This document shows, piece by piece, positions 36,512-46,528 of a stretch of 64,000 bases of DNA. The stretch is taken from contig NZ_SNYO01000008.1 of NCBI RefSeq assembly GCF_004363095.1, positions 186,001 to 250,000 on the forward strand, given 5' to 3'. The number at the start of each line of letters is the position of its first letter. Position 1 is the stretch's first letter. Under the pieces are notes generated by a model that saw only the letters and a program-made list of their open reading frames with translations, did not search any database and was not told the DNA's origin. The stretch comes from Actinomycetospora succinea. Its GTDB lineage: Bacteria > Actinomycetota > Actinomycetes > Mycobacteriales > Pseudonocardiaceae. Both the position numbers and the translations under genes were made by a program.

Positions 36512-37433
36512 ACCACCCGTCGTGGGAGAACCCCGCGGCGGCCAGCTCGTCGCGCACCCGCTCCCGCGTGAACTTCGTCGAGATCTCGGTGCGCATCTCC
36601 TCGCCGTCGGCGAAGTCGATCTCGAGATCGAGCTCGGGGACCCGGACGTGCATCGCCCGCCGGGCGCGCAGCCGCATCTCGATCCGGCTCGACTGCGGCA
36701 CCCAGACCGCGAGGTGCTCGAACCCGTCGGGGTCGAAGTCGGCACCCAGCACCCGGTTGAGCACCGCGAGCACGTTGAGGTCGAACGCCGCGGTGACGCC
36801 CTGCGGGTCGTCGTAGGCCGCCACGAGCGTCGCCTCGTCCTTGACGAGGTCGGTGCCGACGAGGAACGCCTCCCCCGGGTCGAGGGCGTCGGCGAGCGCG
36901 GCGAGGAACGCCTTGCGCCCGTCGGGCTCGAAGTTGCCCAGCGTCCCGCCGAGCAGCGCGACGAGGCGGCGCCCGTCGCGGGGCACGCTGCGCAGGTCGG
37001 AGGTGAAGTCGGCGACGACGCCGTGCACGTCGAGGCCCGGGTACGCGGCGACCAGGCCGGGGACGGCGTCCTCGAGCGCCGACGGCGACACGTCGACGGG
37101 GACGTAGCGGCGCAGCGTGCCCGCGCGGTGCAGCGCGTCGAGCAGCACCGGGGTCTTCGACGACGACCCGGAGCCGAGCTCGACGAGGGTGTCGGCGGCC
37201 GCGGTGCGGGCGATCGCGTCGGCGTGCTCCGCGAGCGCCTCGCGCTCGGCGGTGAAGGGGTAGTACTCCGGCAGCGCGGTGATCTGCTCGAACAGCTCGC
37301 TGCCCCGGGCGTCGTAGAGCCACTGCGGGGTGAGCACCTTGGGGGTGGAGGTCAGGCCCCGGCGGGCGTCGGCGCGGAGGGCGGCGTCGGCGTCCTCGGC
37401 GGTGAGATGTACGTCGAGCGCGGGCAGGCTCAT
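36462..37433 (-). CDS. egtD: L-histidine N(alpha)-methyltransferase EgtD
   Basis: The 323-aa enzyme trimethylates histidine to hercynine, the first step of ergothioneine synthesis. It shows the EgtD start LPALDVHLT, then PKVLTPQWLYDARGSELFEQ and PEYYPFTAERE. The SAM loop is LVELGSGSSSKT, and LLGGTLGNF follows. Length fits the family (about 320). ATG 37433 is used because homologous sequence begins there. GTG 37493 would shorten the gap to egtC from 81 to 21 bases and is possible. It is the last gene of egtA-B-C-D and overlaps the convergent Roadblock-like gene by 50 bases. Confidence 0.95.
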   Translation of the reverse strand: MSLPALDVHLTAEDADAALRADARRGLTSTPKVLTPQWLYDARGSELFEQITALPEYYPFTAEREALAEHADAIARTAAADTLVELGSGSSSKTPVLLDALHRAGTLRRYVPVDVSPSALEDAVPGLVAAYPGLDVHGVVADFTSDLRSVPRDGRRLVALLGGTLGNFEPDGRKAFLAALADALDPGEAFLVGTDLVKDEATLVAAYDDPQGVTAAFDLNVLAVLNRVLGADFDPDGFEHLAVWVPQSSRIEMRLRARRAMHVRVPELDLEIDFADGEEMRTEISTKFTRERVRDELAAAGFSHDGWFTDPRGRFALSLAVRH

Positions 37434-37514
37434 CGGTGTCGGGTCACGTCCTGGGGTCGGGGCACGCGCCGGTCGGGCGCGCGCGGCGTTCACGGCGTCG
37501 GGAACGGTCGGGTG

Positions 37515-38285
37515 TCAGCGCCGGGTCTCGAGCGGCGACACGGTCACGGCGGGCGGGTCGTGCACCCCGCCGTGACGGGCGACGAGCAGGGAGCCGTCGG
37601 GGACGGGGATCCACGTGGGGTCGGGATCCAGGGGCTCGGAGGCGACGGTGACGGCACCGTCGGCGTGCGTCCGGTAGGACAGCGCGTGGTCGACGGCCGT
37701 GGCGACGACCTGCTCGCCGTCGCCGACCAGCAGGTTCAGGCGCGAGCCGGGGGCGGCCACGAGGGTGTCGGCGACGACGCCCGCCACCGCGTCGGCGAGG
37801 TCCTTTCCGGCGGCGAGACGGGCGCGCAGCAGGGCCCAGAGCAGGGCCGAGTCGGTGGCGGCGTCGAGGGTGAGCAGGTCGAGCGCGGGCAGCGTGGCGG
37901 CGAGGTCGGCCATGCTGTCGGGCCAGCCACGGACGACGCCGTTGTGGCTGAACAGCAGGCCGTCGGCCCGGAACGGCGCGCACGCCGCCGTCGACACCGG
38001 CATGCCGACCGTCGCCGAGCGCACGGCCGCCATCAGCGCGGTCGTCTCCACCCCGCGCGCGAGGTCGAGGAACGACGCGTCGGTCCACATCGGGTCGTCG
38101 CGCCGGTAGAGGTGCCAGTCGGCCGGCCCGAGCCACCCGACACCGAAGCCGTCGGCGTTCACGGTGCCGCCGCCGCGCATGTCGGACGGCGCGTAGCTCT
38201 GGACGAGCAGCGAGTGCTCGGGCTCGGTCACCAGCGACGCGAGGGTGACCGGCGTCGGACCCACGCGGGCCAGGTGGCGGCACAC
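37515..38285 (-). CDS. egtC: Gamma-glutamyl-hercynylcysteine sulfoxide hydrolase EgtC
   Basis: This 256-aa class II glutamine-amidohydrolase-like protein begins MCRHLARVG. Cys2 is the N-terminal nucleophile after Met removal. NADGFGVGW, FSHNGVVRGW and DSALLWALL are conserved Ntn-hydrolase elements. EgtC removes the gamma-glutamyl group from the EgtB product in ergothioneine synthesis. The GTG start lies 1 base beyond the end of the egtB stop codon, so the genes are tightly coupled. Confidence 0.95.
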   Translation of the reverse strand: MCRHLARVGPTPVTLASLVTEPEHSLLVQSYAPSDMRGGGTVNADGFGVGWLGPADWHLYRRDDPMWTDASFLDLARGVETTALMAAVRSATVGMPVSTAACAPFRADGLLFSHNGVVRGWPDSMADLAATLPALDLLTLDAATDSALLWALLRARLAAGKDLADAVAGVVADTLVAAPGSRLNLLVGDGEQVVATAVDHALSYRTHADGAVTVASEPLDPDPTWIPVPDGSLLVARHGGVHDPPAVTVSPLETRR

Positions 38286-38286
38286 G

Positions 38287-39630
38287 TCAGGCGGACCGGG
38301 CGCAGCGGAAGCCGGAGAAGATCTGGCGCCGGATCGGCAGGTCCCAGTTGCGGAAGGTCGTGCGGGCGTTCGGGGTGCCGACGCCGAACGACGACCCGCG
38401 CAGCATCCGGAAGTCGCCGCCGAAGAAGACCTCGGAGTACTCCTTGTACGGGAACGGCTCGAAGCCCGGGTAGCCCTCGAACCCCGAGTCGCACCACTCC
38501 CAGACGTCGCCGACCAGCTGGTGCACGCCCAGCGGCGACGCGCCGGCCGGGTAGGCGCCGACCGGGGCGGGCTGCAGGTGGCGCTGGTCGAGGTTGGCGC
38601 GCTCGGGCGTCGGGTCCTCGTCGCCCCACGGGAAGCGGCGCGTGGTGCCGGTGGCGTGGTCGTGGCGGGCGGCGAACTCCCACTCGACCTCGGTCGGCAG
38701 GCGCTTGCCCGCCCACGCGGCGTACACCGCGGCCTCGTGGAAGCAGACGTGCAGCACGGGCTGGTCGCCGACGTCGTCGATGGCCTGGCGCTCCCCGAAC
38801 GACGTCCGGTGCCACCGCCCGTCGACGTGCTCCCAGGTCATGGGCGCCGTCCAGCCCTCGGCGGTGATGTGGTCCCAGCCGGCCTCGGACCAGAGCGACC
38901 GGTCGCGGTAGCCACCGGCGTCGACGAAGCGCGCGTACTCGGCGTTGGTGACCGGTGCGGCGTCGAGCCAGAAGTCGTCGACGCGCACGGGGTGCGCCGG
39001 CTTCTCGTTGTCGAGCGCGGCGGCCTCGGACGAGGTCCCCATGAGGAACTCCGCGCCCGGGTGGAACACCTCGGTGCCCGCGAGCCCCGCCACGACGGCG
39101 GGCGGCGGCGGGTCGGCGTGCAGGACCGGCGTGCCGGCGCGCAGCTGGTGGGTCGCGAGCATCGTCTCCACGTGCTGCTGCTCGTGCTGCACGATCATGG
39201 AGAAGACGAAGCCCTCGGCGAGGGTGCGGCGTTCGTCGAAGGAGCCGGCCTCGAGGTGCTCCAGGGCCTTCTCGCGCACCCGGTCGCCGTAGACGCGCGC
39301 CTCGGCCGGGTCCAGCAGGGGCAGCGCGGAACGCCCGGCGCGCGGGTTGGTGAACGCGTCGTAGAGGTGGTCGACGTCCTCGCGCACGCCCGCGACGAGG
39401 TCGCTGTCGGGCGCGCCGCGGCGCACGAGCCAGTAGTCCTCCATGTTCGCGATGTGCGCGAGGTCCCAGTGGAACGGCGACATCAGCGGGGAGTGCTGGC
39501 GGGTGAAGTCGGGGTCGTCGCCGGCGAAGACGTCGTGCGTCAGCGCGCGCGTGCGGGCGCGGGCGGCGGCGAGCTCGGCGGCCAGGCGCCGGCGGAGTGC
39601 GCCGCTGTCCCGGGCGGTGGGGGCGGTCAT
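38287..39630 (-). CDS. egtB: Hercynine oxygenase EgtB (sulfoxide synthase)
   Basis: The 447-aa nonheme-iron enzyme joins gamma-glutamyl-cysteine (or cysteine) to hercynine with O2. It has an N-terminal DinB-like domain with the iron His set: HWDLAHIANMEDY and the HEQQHVETM pair. A C-terminal FGE-sulfatase domain follows (MGTSSEAAALDNEKPAHPV, RLPTEVEWEFAAR, GDVWEWCDSGF, RGSSFGVG, RNWDLPIRRQIFSGFRCA). Length fits the EgtB family. Its ATG overlaps the egtA stop by 4 bases. With an egtA present, the gamma-glutamyl-cysteine route is expected. Confidence 0.96.
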   Translation of the reverse strand: MTAPTARDSGALRRRLAAELAAARARTRALTHDVFAGDDPDFTRQHSPLMSPFHWDLAHIANMEDYWLVRRGAPDSDLVAGVREDVDHLYDAFTNPRAGRSALPLLDPAEARVYGDRVREKALEHLEAGSFDERRTLAEGFVFSMIVQHEQQHVETMLATHQLRAGTPVLHADPPPPAVVAGLAGTEVFHPGAEFLMGTSSEAAALDNEKPAHPVRVDDFWLDAAPVTNAEYARFVDAGGYRDRSLWSEAGWDHITAEGWTAPMTWEHVDGRWHRTSFGERQAIDDVGDQPVLHVCFHEAAVYAAWAGKRLPTEVEWEFAARHDHATGTTRRFPWGDEDPTPERANLDQRHLQPAPVGAYPAGASPLGVHQLVGDVWEWCDSGFEGYPGFEPFPYKEYSEVFFGGDFRMLRGSSFGVGTPNARTTFRNWDLPIRRQIFSGFRCARSA

Positions 39631-41072
39631 GGACGCTCACCTCCGAGGAGGGTCGGTGCGACGGTCTCGGGTTCGTCGGGGGCGTCGTCGGGGCTCGGCG
39701 CCCGCGCGGGGGCGAGGCCGGCCTCGGCGGCGTCGAGGGGGTCGTCGGCGGGACACCGGCCGCGCAGCACCCGCTCGGTGATCACGCGGTCGACGAGCTC
39801 GTGCACGTCGTCCGGGAGGTCGGCGAACGCCGGCCCGGCCAGCGTGCGGTGCGCCTGGGCGAACACGTCGCCCGCGGCCCGGCGCAGGACGCGGTCGGCG
39901 AGGCCGTGGCGGGCCGCCGCGGTCCAGCGGTCGACGGCGGGCTCGGCGGCGGCGCGGGCCCGGGCGACCGTGTCCGGGTCCTGCATCAGCGCGGCCACGA
40001 CGACCAGCGGGACGACCCACTCGTCGCCGGCCTGCTGGTCGAGGTAGCGGACCTCGAGGTGGCCCTGCGGGCGCACGGGCGGGAAGAGCGTCGTGAGGTG
40101 GTAGTCGAGGTCGGCCCGGGTCGGCGCGGGCTCGAGCGCCCCGTCGATCCACTCGGCGAAGGTGACGTCCGGCGCGTCCCAGGACACGCCGTCGGCGCCC
40201 TCGCGGCGCACGCAGAGCAGCCGGGTGTCGAGCGCGCGGCGCGCGTACGCGGCCGCCGGGTCGGCGTCGAGCGTGCGGGGCGGGCCGGTGCGCTCGGGGT
40301 CGAGCGCCATCCAGGCCGCCCAGCGCGACGACTTCCAGCCGGTGCGGCGGCCGTGCACCGCCGGCGAGTTCGCGAACGCGGCGAGCAGCACCGGCCCGAG
40401 CTCGTGCAGCGCGGCCCAGCGGCGGGCGACCTCGTCACCCTCCCCGGCGTCGACGCAGACCTGCACGGCCGTCGTCGAGCACATCATCGTGCGCCCGTGC
40501 GGGCCGATGCGGTCGAACGTCGCCTCCATCGCCGCGTACCGCGGGACCTGGAGCAGCCGCCGGGGCGGGCGGAGGGGGTCGCTCGCCCGCGGCGCCGTGG
40601 TGAGGCCCTCGGCGGCGAGGAGGGTGTGCAGGCCCGCGACGTCGGTCCGGACGGCACGCACGAGGGCGCCGACGCCGGGCAGGGGCGGGCTGGCGATCTC
40701 CACCTGGCCACCGGGCTCGACGGTGATCGTGCCGCCTGCGGGGAGGGGCGCGGGACCGGAGCCGTTGACGATCTCGTGGGGCGCGAGGGTGGAGGGCGCG
40801 TGCGGTCCGAGGGCGCGGGCCAGCACGGCGGGGTCGAGGGGACGGGTGGGGTCGTCGACGTGGCGGACGAGCCATTCCAGCTCGGTGCCGACCAGGCGCG
40901 GCGGCCCGTGCTTGAAGCACACCGAGGCGACGTAGGCCTCGGCGACCGCGCGCTCGGTGAGCGGCGTGGTGGGGTCGAGCGCGATGCGGGGCCGCCCCTG
41001 GTCCATCGGGGGGTCGGCCGGTGCGACGTCCGCGGAGCCGTTGGACCGCACGGAGGGAGACGGTGCCGGCAC
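39627..41072 (-). CDS. egtA: Glutamate-cysteine ligase EgtA
   Basis: This 481-aa ATP-dependent ligase of the GCS2 type makes gamma-glutamyl-cysteine for EgtB. Visible elements are GTELEWLVRHVDDPTRPLD, GGTITVEPGGQVEIASPPLP, RTMMCSTTAVQVCVDAG and LEVRYLDQQAGDEWVVPL. GTG 41072 is chosen because GGGAGGT lies 4-5 bases upstream; frames open further to 41135 have no such site. It heads the egtABCD operon. A TAGCGT hexamer (41148-41153 on the minus strand) is a possible -10. No egtE-like lyase follows egtD. Confidence 0.94.
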   Translation of the reverse strand: MPAPSPSVRSNGSADVAPADPPMDQGRPRIALDPTTPLTERAVAEAYVASVCFKHGPPRLVGTELEWLVRHVDDPTRPLDPAVLARALGPHAPSTLAPHEIVNGSGPAPLPAGGTITVEPGGQVEIASPPLPGVGALVRAVRTDVAGLHTLLAAEGLTTAPRASDPLRPPRRLLQVPRYAAMEATFDRIGPHGRTMMCSTTAVQVCVDAGEGDEVARRWAALHELGPVLLAAFANSPAVHGRRTGWKSSRWAAWMALDPERTGPPRTLDADPAAAYARRALDTRLLCVRREGADGVSWDAPDVTFAEWIDGALEPAPTRADLDYHLTTLFPPVRPQGHLEVRYLDQQAGDEWVVPLVVVAALMQDPDTVARARAAAEPAVDRWTAAARHGLADRVLRRAAGDVFAQAHRTLAGPAFADLPDDVHELVDRVITERVLRGRCPADDPLDAAEAGLAPARAPSPDDAPDEPETVAPTLLGGERP

Positions 41073-41226
41073 AGGACCTCCCTGATCGACCGACCACCGG
41101 CGGTGAACGCCGGGGCCGCGGCAGCGAATGCACACGGACGCTCAGCGACGCTACACGCGGGTCCGGCGCCTCGCAGGGGGTCGAACAGCAAGTGTCCCGG
41201 ATGCGAACATCACAGTGAGTGATCGC

Positions 41227-43089
41227 TCAGGCGGCGCTCTGCGACGGCGCGAACTGCGTGTGGTAGAGGTCCGCGTACCGCCCGCCGCGCTCCAGCAGCG
41301 TCGTGTGCGTGCCCTGCTCGACGACGCGCCCGTGCTCGACCACCGCGATGGTGTCCGCGGCCCGGACCGTCGAGAGCCGGTGCGCGATGACCACGGACGT
41401 GCGGCCGACGAGCGCCTCGGTCAGCGCCTCCTGCACGGCGTGCTCGGACTCGGAGTCCAGGTGGGCGGTGGCCTCGTCGAGGATGACGACCCGCGGCGAG
41501 GCCAGGAGCAGGCGCGCGATCGTCAGGCGCTGGCGCTCGCCCCCGGAGAGCCGGTGCCCGCGCTCCCCCACCACCGTGTCGAGGCCGGCGGGCAGCGCGT
41601 CGAGGAGGTCGCCGAGCCGGGCCCGGACCATCGCCTCGCGCAGCTGCGCCTCGGTGGCGTCCGGCGCGGCGTAGAGCAGGTTGGCCCGGACGGTGTCGTG
41701 GAACAGGTGGCCGTCCTGGGTGACGACGCCCACGCCGTCGCGCAGGTCGGCGAAGGAGAGCTCGCGCACGTCGACCCCGCCGACCGTGATCTCCCCGGAG
41801 TCGACATCGTAGAGCCGCGGGATCAGGGAGGCGATCGTCGACTTCCCCGCCCCGGACGGCCCGACCAGCGCGAGCATCCGCCCGGGCGCGACGGTGAGGT
41901 CCACGCCGTGCAGGACCTCGTGCCCGGCGCGGTCGTCGAGCCTGCTGACCTCCTCCAGCGAGGCCAGCGACACCGACGACGCCGAGGGGTAGGTGAAGTG
42001 CACCGCGCGGGCCGTGACGCCGAGCGGGCCCGCGGGCAGCGGGGTCGGGCGCTCCGGTTCCTCGAGGGCCGGCTCCAGGTCGAGCACCTCGAAGACGCGC
42101 TCGAAGCTGACCAGCGCGCTCATGACGTCGACCCGCGCGTTGGCCAGCGAGGTCAGTGGCGCGTACAGGCGCGTGAGCAGCAGCGCGAGGCTGACGACCG
42201 TACCGGCGTCGAGGCGCCCGGTGACCGCGAGCCAGCCGCCGAGCCCGTAGACCAGCGCCTGGGCGAGCGCGGCGACGAGGGTGAGGCAGGTCAGGAAGAC
42301 GCGGCTGACCATGGCCGTGCGCACGCCCACCCCGCGCACGCGGTCGGCGCGGTCACCGAACTCGTCGGCCTCGGCCTGGGGACGCCCGAAGAGCTTGACC
42401 AGCGTGGCGCCGCCCGCCGAGAAGCGCTCGGTCATCTGGCCGGTCATCGCGGCGTTGAGGTCCGCGGACTCGCGCTGCAGCGCCGCGATCTTGCGGCCCA
42501 TCCGCCGCGCGGGCAGCAGGAAGATCGGCAGCAGGACGAGCGCCAGCAGCGTCACCTGCCACGCCAGGGCGACCATCACGACGATCGCCAGGACCAGCTG
42601 GATGACGTTGGTGACGAGGCCCGAGAGCGTCGAGGTGAAGGCGCGCTGGGCCCCGATCACGTCGTTGTTGAGCCTGCTGACCAGCGACCCGGTGCGCGTG
42701 CGGGTGAAGAACGCCAGCGGCATGCGCTGGACGTGCGCGAACACGGCCCGGCGCAGGTCGTAGATCAGCCCCTCGCCGATGCGGGCGGACAGCCAGCGCT
42801 CGCCGAGGGTCAGCCCCGCGTCGAGCACCGCCAGGCCCGCGATCACCAGCGCGATGGTGACCACGACCGACGGCGCCGACCTGTCGGTGATCGCGGTGAC
42901 CACGCGCCCGGCCAGCACGGGCACGGCGACGCCGATCACCGCCGAGGACGTCGAGAGCAGCAGGAAGACCGCGAGCGTCCTGTGGTGGCGCGCGGCGAAG
43001 CGCCAGATGCGCGGCAGCGTCCCCTTCGGCACCGACCGCGGCACCGTGCCCGCCTGTGCCGCGGACTGCATCAACGACCAGGCGTCCAT
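41227..43089 (-). CDS. ABC exporter, fused TM and ATPase domains
   Basis: The 620-aa type IV ABC exporter half-transporter has six TM segments within about 35-320. The ATPase domain carries Walker A GPSGAGKST, the Q-loop VVTQDGHLFHDT, signature LSGGERQRLTIA and Walker B VVILDEATA, with the H-loop in IAHRLS. An unusual loop of about 20 residues (SSVSLASLEEVSRLDDRAGH) sits between the first strands of the ATPase domain. Such proteins export lipids or drugs as homodimers; the substrate is unknown. It lies 154 bases downstream of the egt operon promoter region but on the same strand, so it is probably a separate unit. Confidence 0.93.
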   Translation of the reverse strand: MDAWSLMQSAAQAGTVPRSVPKGTLPRIWRFAARHHRTLAVFLLLSTSSAVIGVAVPVLAGRVVTAITDRSAPSVVVTIALVIAGLAVLDAGLTLGERWLSARIGEGLIYDLRRAVFAHVQRMPLAFFTRTRTGSLVSRLNNDVIGAQRAFTSTLSGLVTNVIQLVLAIVVMVALAWQVTLLALVLLPIFLLPARRMGRKIAALQRESADLNAAMTGQMTERFSAGGATLVKLFGRPQAEADEFGDRADRVRGVGVRTAMVSRVFLTCLTLVAALAQALVYGLGGWLAVTGRLDAGTVVSLALLLTRLYAPLTSLANARVDVMSALVSFERVFEVLDLEPALEEPERPTPLPAGPLGVTARAVHFTYPSASSVSLASLEEVSRLDDRAGHEVLHGVDLTVAPGRMLALVGPSGAGKSTIASLIPRLYDVDSGEITVGGVDVRELSFADLRDGVGVVTQDGHLFHDTVRANLLYAAPDATEAQLREAMVRARLGDLLDALPAGLDTVVGERGHRLSGGERQRLTIARLLLASPRVVILDEATAHLDSESEHAVQEALTEALVGRTSVVIAHRLSTVRAADTIAVVEHGRVVEQGTHTTLLERGGRYADLYHTQFAPSQSAA

Positions 43090-43166
43090 CGCCCGCTCCC
43101 GTCGCTCGTGAGGACCGTCTGCCCCGCGAGCGTGCGACCTCGACGATGGTCGAGGTCAAGGGGCGA

Positions 43167-43376
43167 CTACTTCTTCTTGGTGCGCGTGGCTCCCCCGCGC
43201 CCCCGCAGCGTCACACCCGATTCCGAGAGGACGCGGTGCACGAATCCGTACGAGCGTCCCGTGGACTCGGCGAGCGAACGGATGCTCGCGCCCTTCTCGT
43301 ACTTCTTCTTCAGGTCGTTGGCGAGCTTGTCGCGCTGGGTGCCGGTGATCCGCGCACCCTTCTTCAGGTCGGCCAT
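43167..43376 (-). CDS. Small HTH DNA-binding protein (Rv1473A-like)
   Basis: The 69-aa protein is very basic at both ends. It carries a helix-turn-helix with IRSLAESTGRSYGFVHRVLS at about 32-51. The C-terminus GRGGATRTKKK should add nonspecific DNA contacts. It is highly conserved in actinobacteria; in M. tuberculosis the small regulator Rv1473A lies beside the ABC-F gene, as here. ATG 43376 has GAGGGGTGG upstream. Frames open further upstream lack homology-like sequence. The regulated genes are unknown. Confidence 0.88.
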   Translation of the reverse strand: MADLKKGARITGTQRDKLANDLKKKYEKGASIRSLAESTGRSYGFVHRVLSESGVTLRGRGGATRTKKK

Positions 43377-43553
43377 CTCGTGTCCACCCCTCGTCCCACC
43401 GCAGGTCCGGTCGACCCATGATGATCGTTCGGAGGAGTGTGCGCCATCGCACATTTCCCGTGATCGGTAAGCGGTTCGGCCGATCGGAGTGATCGACGTC
43501 CGTTTGTCTGATCCTTCGGGAGCTGCACTAACTCGTCACTGAATGTGCGTTCA

Positions 43554-45179
<1,626 letters not shown>

Positions 45180-45283
45180 TGGAGAAGTCCTCGGTGAGGG
45201 GTCGTCGGGGCGGGCGGACGCGGCCTCGCCGAGGGTCCAGTTTACCTGGCGCTGATCCTCGTTCCCCGCTCTAGGGTGCGCGC

Positions 45284-46060
45284 ATGACCGACGCCACGTC
45301 CCCTGTCCCCCGGGATCTCACCGGCCGCGCGGCGCTCGTCACGGGCGCGAGCCGCGGGATCGGCCTCGGTGTCGCCCGGCACCTGCTCGAGCGCGGGGCC
45401 GCGGTCACCATCACCGCGCGCAAGCAGGCGGAGCTGGACGAGGCGGCGGCGTCGCTGGGTGCGCCGGACCGGGTGCTGGCCCTGCCGGGCAACTCGGGCG
45501 ACGCGGCGTCGCGGACCGAGGCCGTCGACCGGACCGTCGAGCGCTTCGGGTCGCTGGACGTGCTGGTCAACAACACGGGCATCAACCCGCAGTACGGCCC
45601 GCTCGTGCACGCCGACCTCGCCGCGGTGTCGAAGATCTTCGACGTGAACGTCGTGGCCGCGCTGGGCTTCGTCCAGGAGGCCTACCGCGCGTGGATGGGC
45701 GAGCACGGCGGCGCGGTCGTCAACATGGCGTCGGTGGGCGGCTTCCGCTCCAGCGGCGTGATCGGCGCCTACGGGGCGTCGAAGGCCGCGCTGATCCGGC
45801 TCACCGAGGAGCTCGCGTGGCAGCTCGGGCCCACGATCCGGGTGAACGCCGTCGCGCCCGCGGTGGTGAAGACCCGCTTCGCCGAGGCCCTCTACGTGCA
45901 GGGCGAGGACGAGGTCGCGTCGCGCTACCCGATGAAGCGGCTCGGCACCCCGGAGGACGTCGCCGCCCTGGTCGGGTTCCTCGTGTCCGACGCGGCGTCC
46001 TGGATCACCGGAGAGACCGTGCGCGTCGACGGCGGGATGCTGGCGACCGGGAGCACGTGA
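45284..46060 (+). CDS. Short-chain dehydrogenase/reductase, FabG-like
   Basis: The 258-aa SDR has the cofactor motif TGASRGIGLGVA near residue 20. NNTGINPQYG stands at the NNAG position, NMASVGGF carries the catalytic Ser, and YGASKAALI carries the Tyr-Lys pair. VRVDGGMLAT forms the usual C-terminal strand. The Arg after the glycine motif and a THARKQ-like strand favour NADP(H). Substrate unknown; such enzymes often act in lipid or secondary metabolism. It stands alone after the divergent ABC-F gene. Confidence 0.9.
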   Translation: MTDATSPVPRDLTGRAALVTGASRGIGLGVARHLLERGAAVTITARKQAELDEAAASLGAPDRVLALPGNSGDAASRTEAVDRTVERFGSLDVLVNNTGINPQYGPLVHADLAAVSKIFDVNVVAALGFVQEAYRAWMGEHGGAVVNMASVGGFRSSGVIGAYGASKAALIRLTEELAWQLGPTIRVNAVAPAVVKTRFAEALYVQGEDEVASRYPMKRLGTPEDVAALVGFLVSDAASWITGETVRVDGGMLATGST

Positions 46061-46129
46061 CGCCCGGTCATGAACCCAACGGCCATCTCAACCGGACACG
46101 GGCACAATGGACGTGATCAGGAGGTGCCC

Positions 46130-46528
46130 ATGGGTCTGTTCAGCAGGTGGCGCCGCGGCGGCGGCTCGAGCGGTGTGGGCGCGGGCGGCCAGCGCCAGGT
46201 GCTCGACCGCGAGGGCGGCCCGGCGGACCTCGAGCACCTCCGGGCCTTCGCGAAGTCCCGCGAGGGCGTCGCGTTCTACGTCGAGCCGGAGACCACGGCG
46301 ACCGACACCACCGTCGTCGCCGTGGCGTTCGACGGCGAGTGGACGCGCCGGCGGGTCGGCACGCCGCGGGCCGCGGAGAAGCTGGCGCGCTCGGTGAAGG
46401 TCGCGTGCCACGACGTCACGGTCACCGGGTACCCGCCCGAGATGCGCCGCTGGAACGCCCGGGCCAAGGCCGACCGCGCCGCCCTGGAGGAGATGGCGCG
46501 CGCCGAGGCCGAGGACCGCGACAGGTGA
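46130..46528 (+). CDS. Hypothetical protein MGLFSRWRRG family, 132 aa
   Basis: I do not recognise a function. The protein begins MGLFSRWRRGGG, a start seen in many small actinobacterial proteins. It has an acidic core with GPADLEHLRAFAKSREGVAF and WTRRRVGTPRAAEKLAR, and ends in a charged helix rich in Arg, Ala and Glu. ATG 46130 has an ideal AGGAGGT site. Its stop overlaps the lycopene-cyclase-like gene by GTGA, so the two are co-translated. A role connected to that flavoprotein is possible. Confidence 0.75.
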   Translation: MGLFSRWRRGGGSSGVGAGGQRQVLDREGGPADLEHLRAFAKSREGVAFYVEPETTATDTTVVAVAFDGEWTRRRVGTPRAAEKLARSVKVACHDVTVTGYPPEMRRWNARAKADRAALEEMARAEAEDRDR

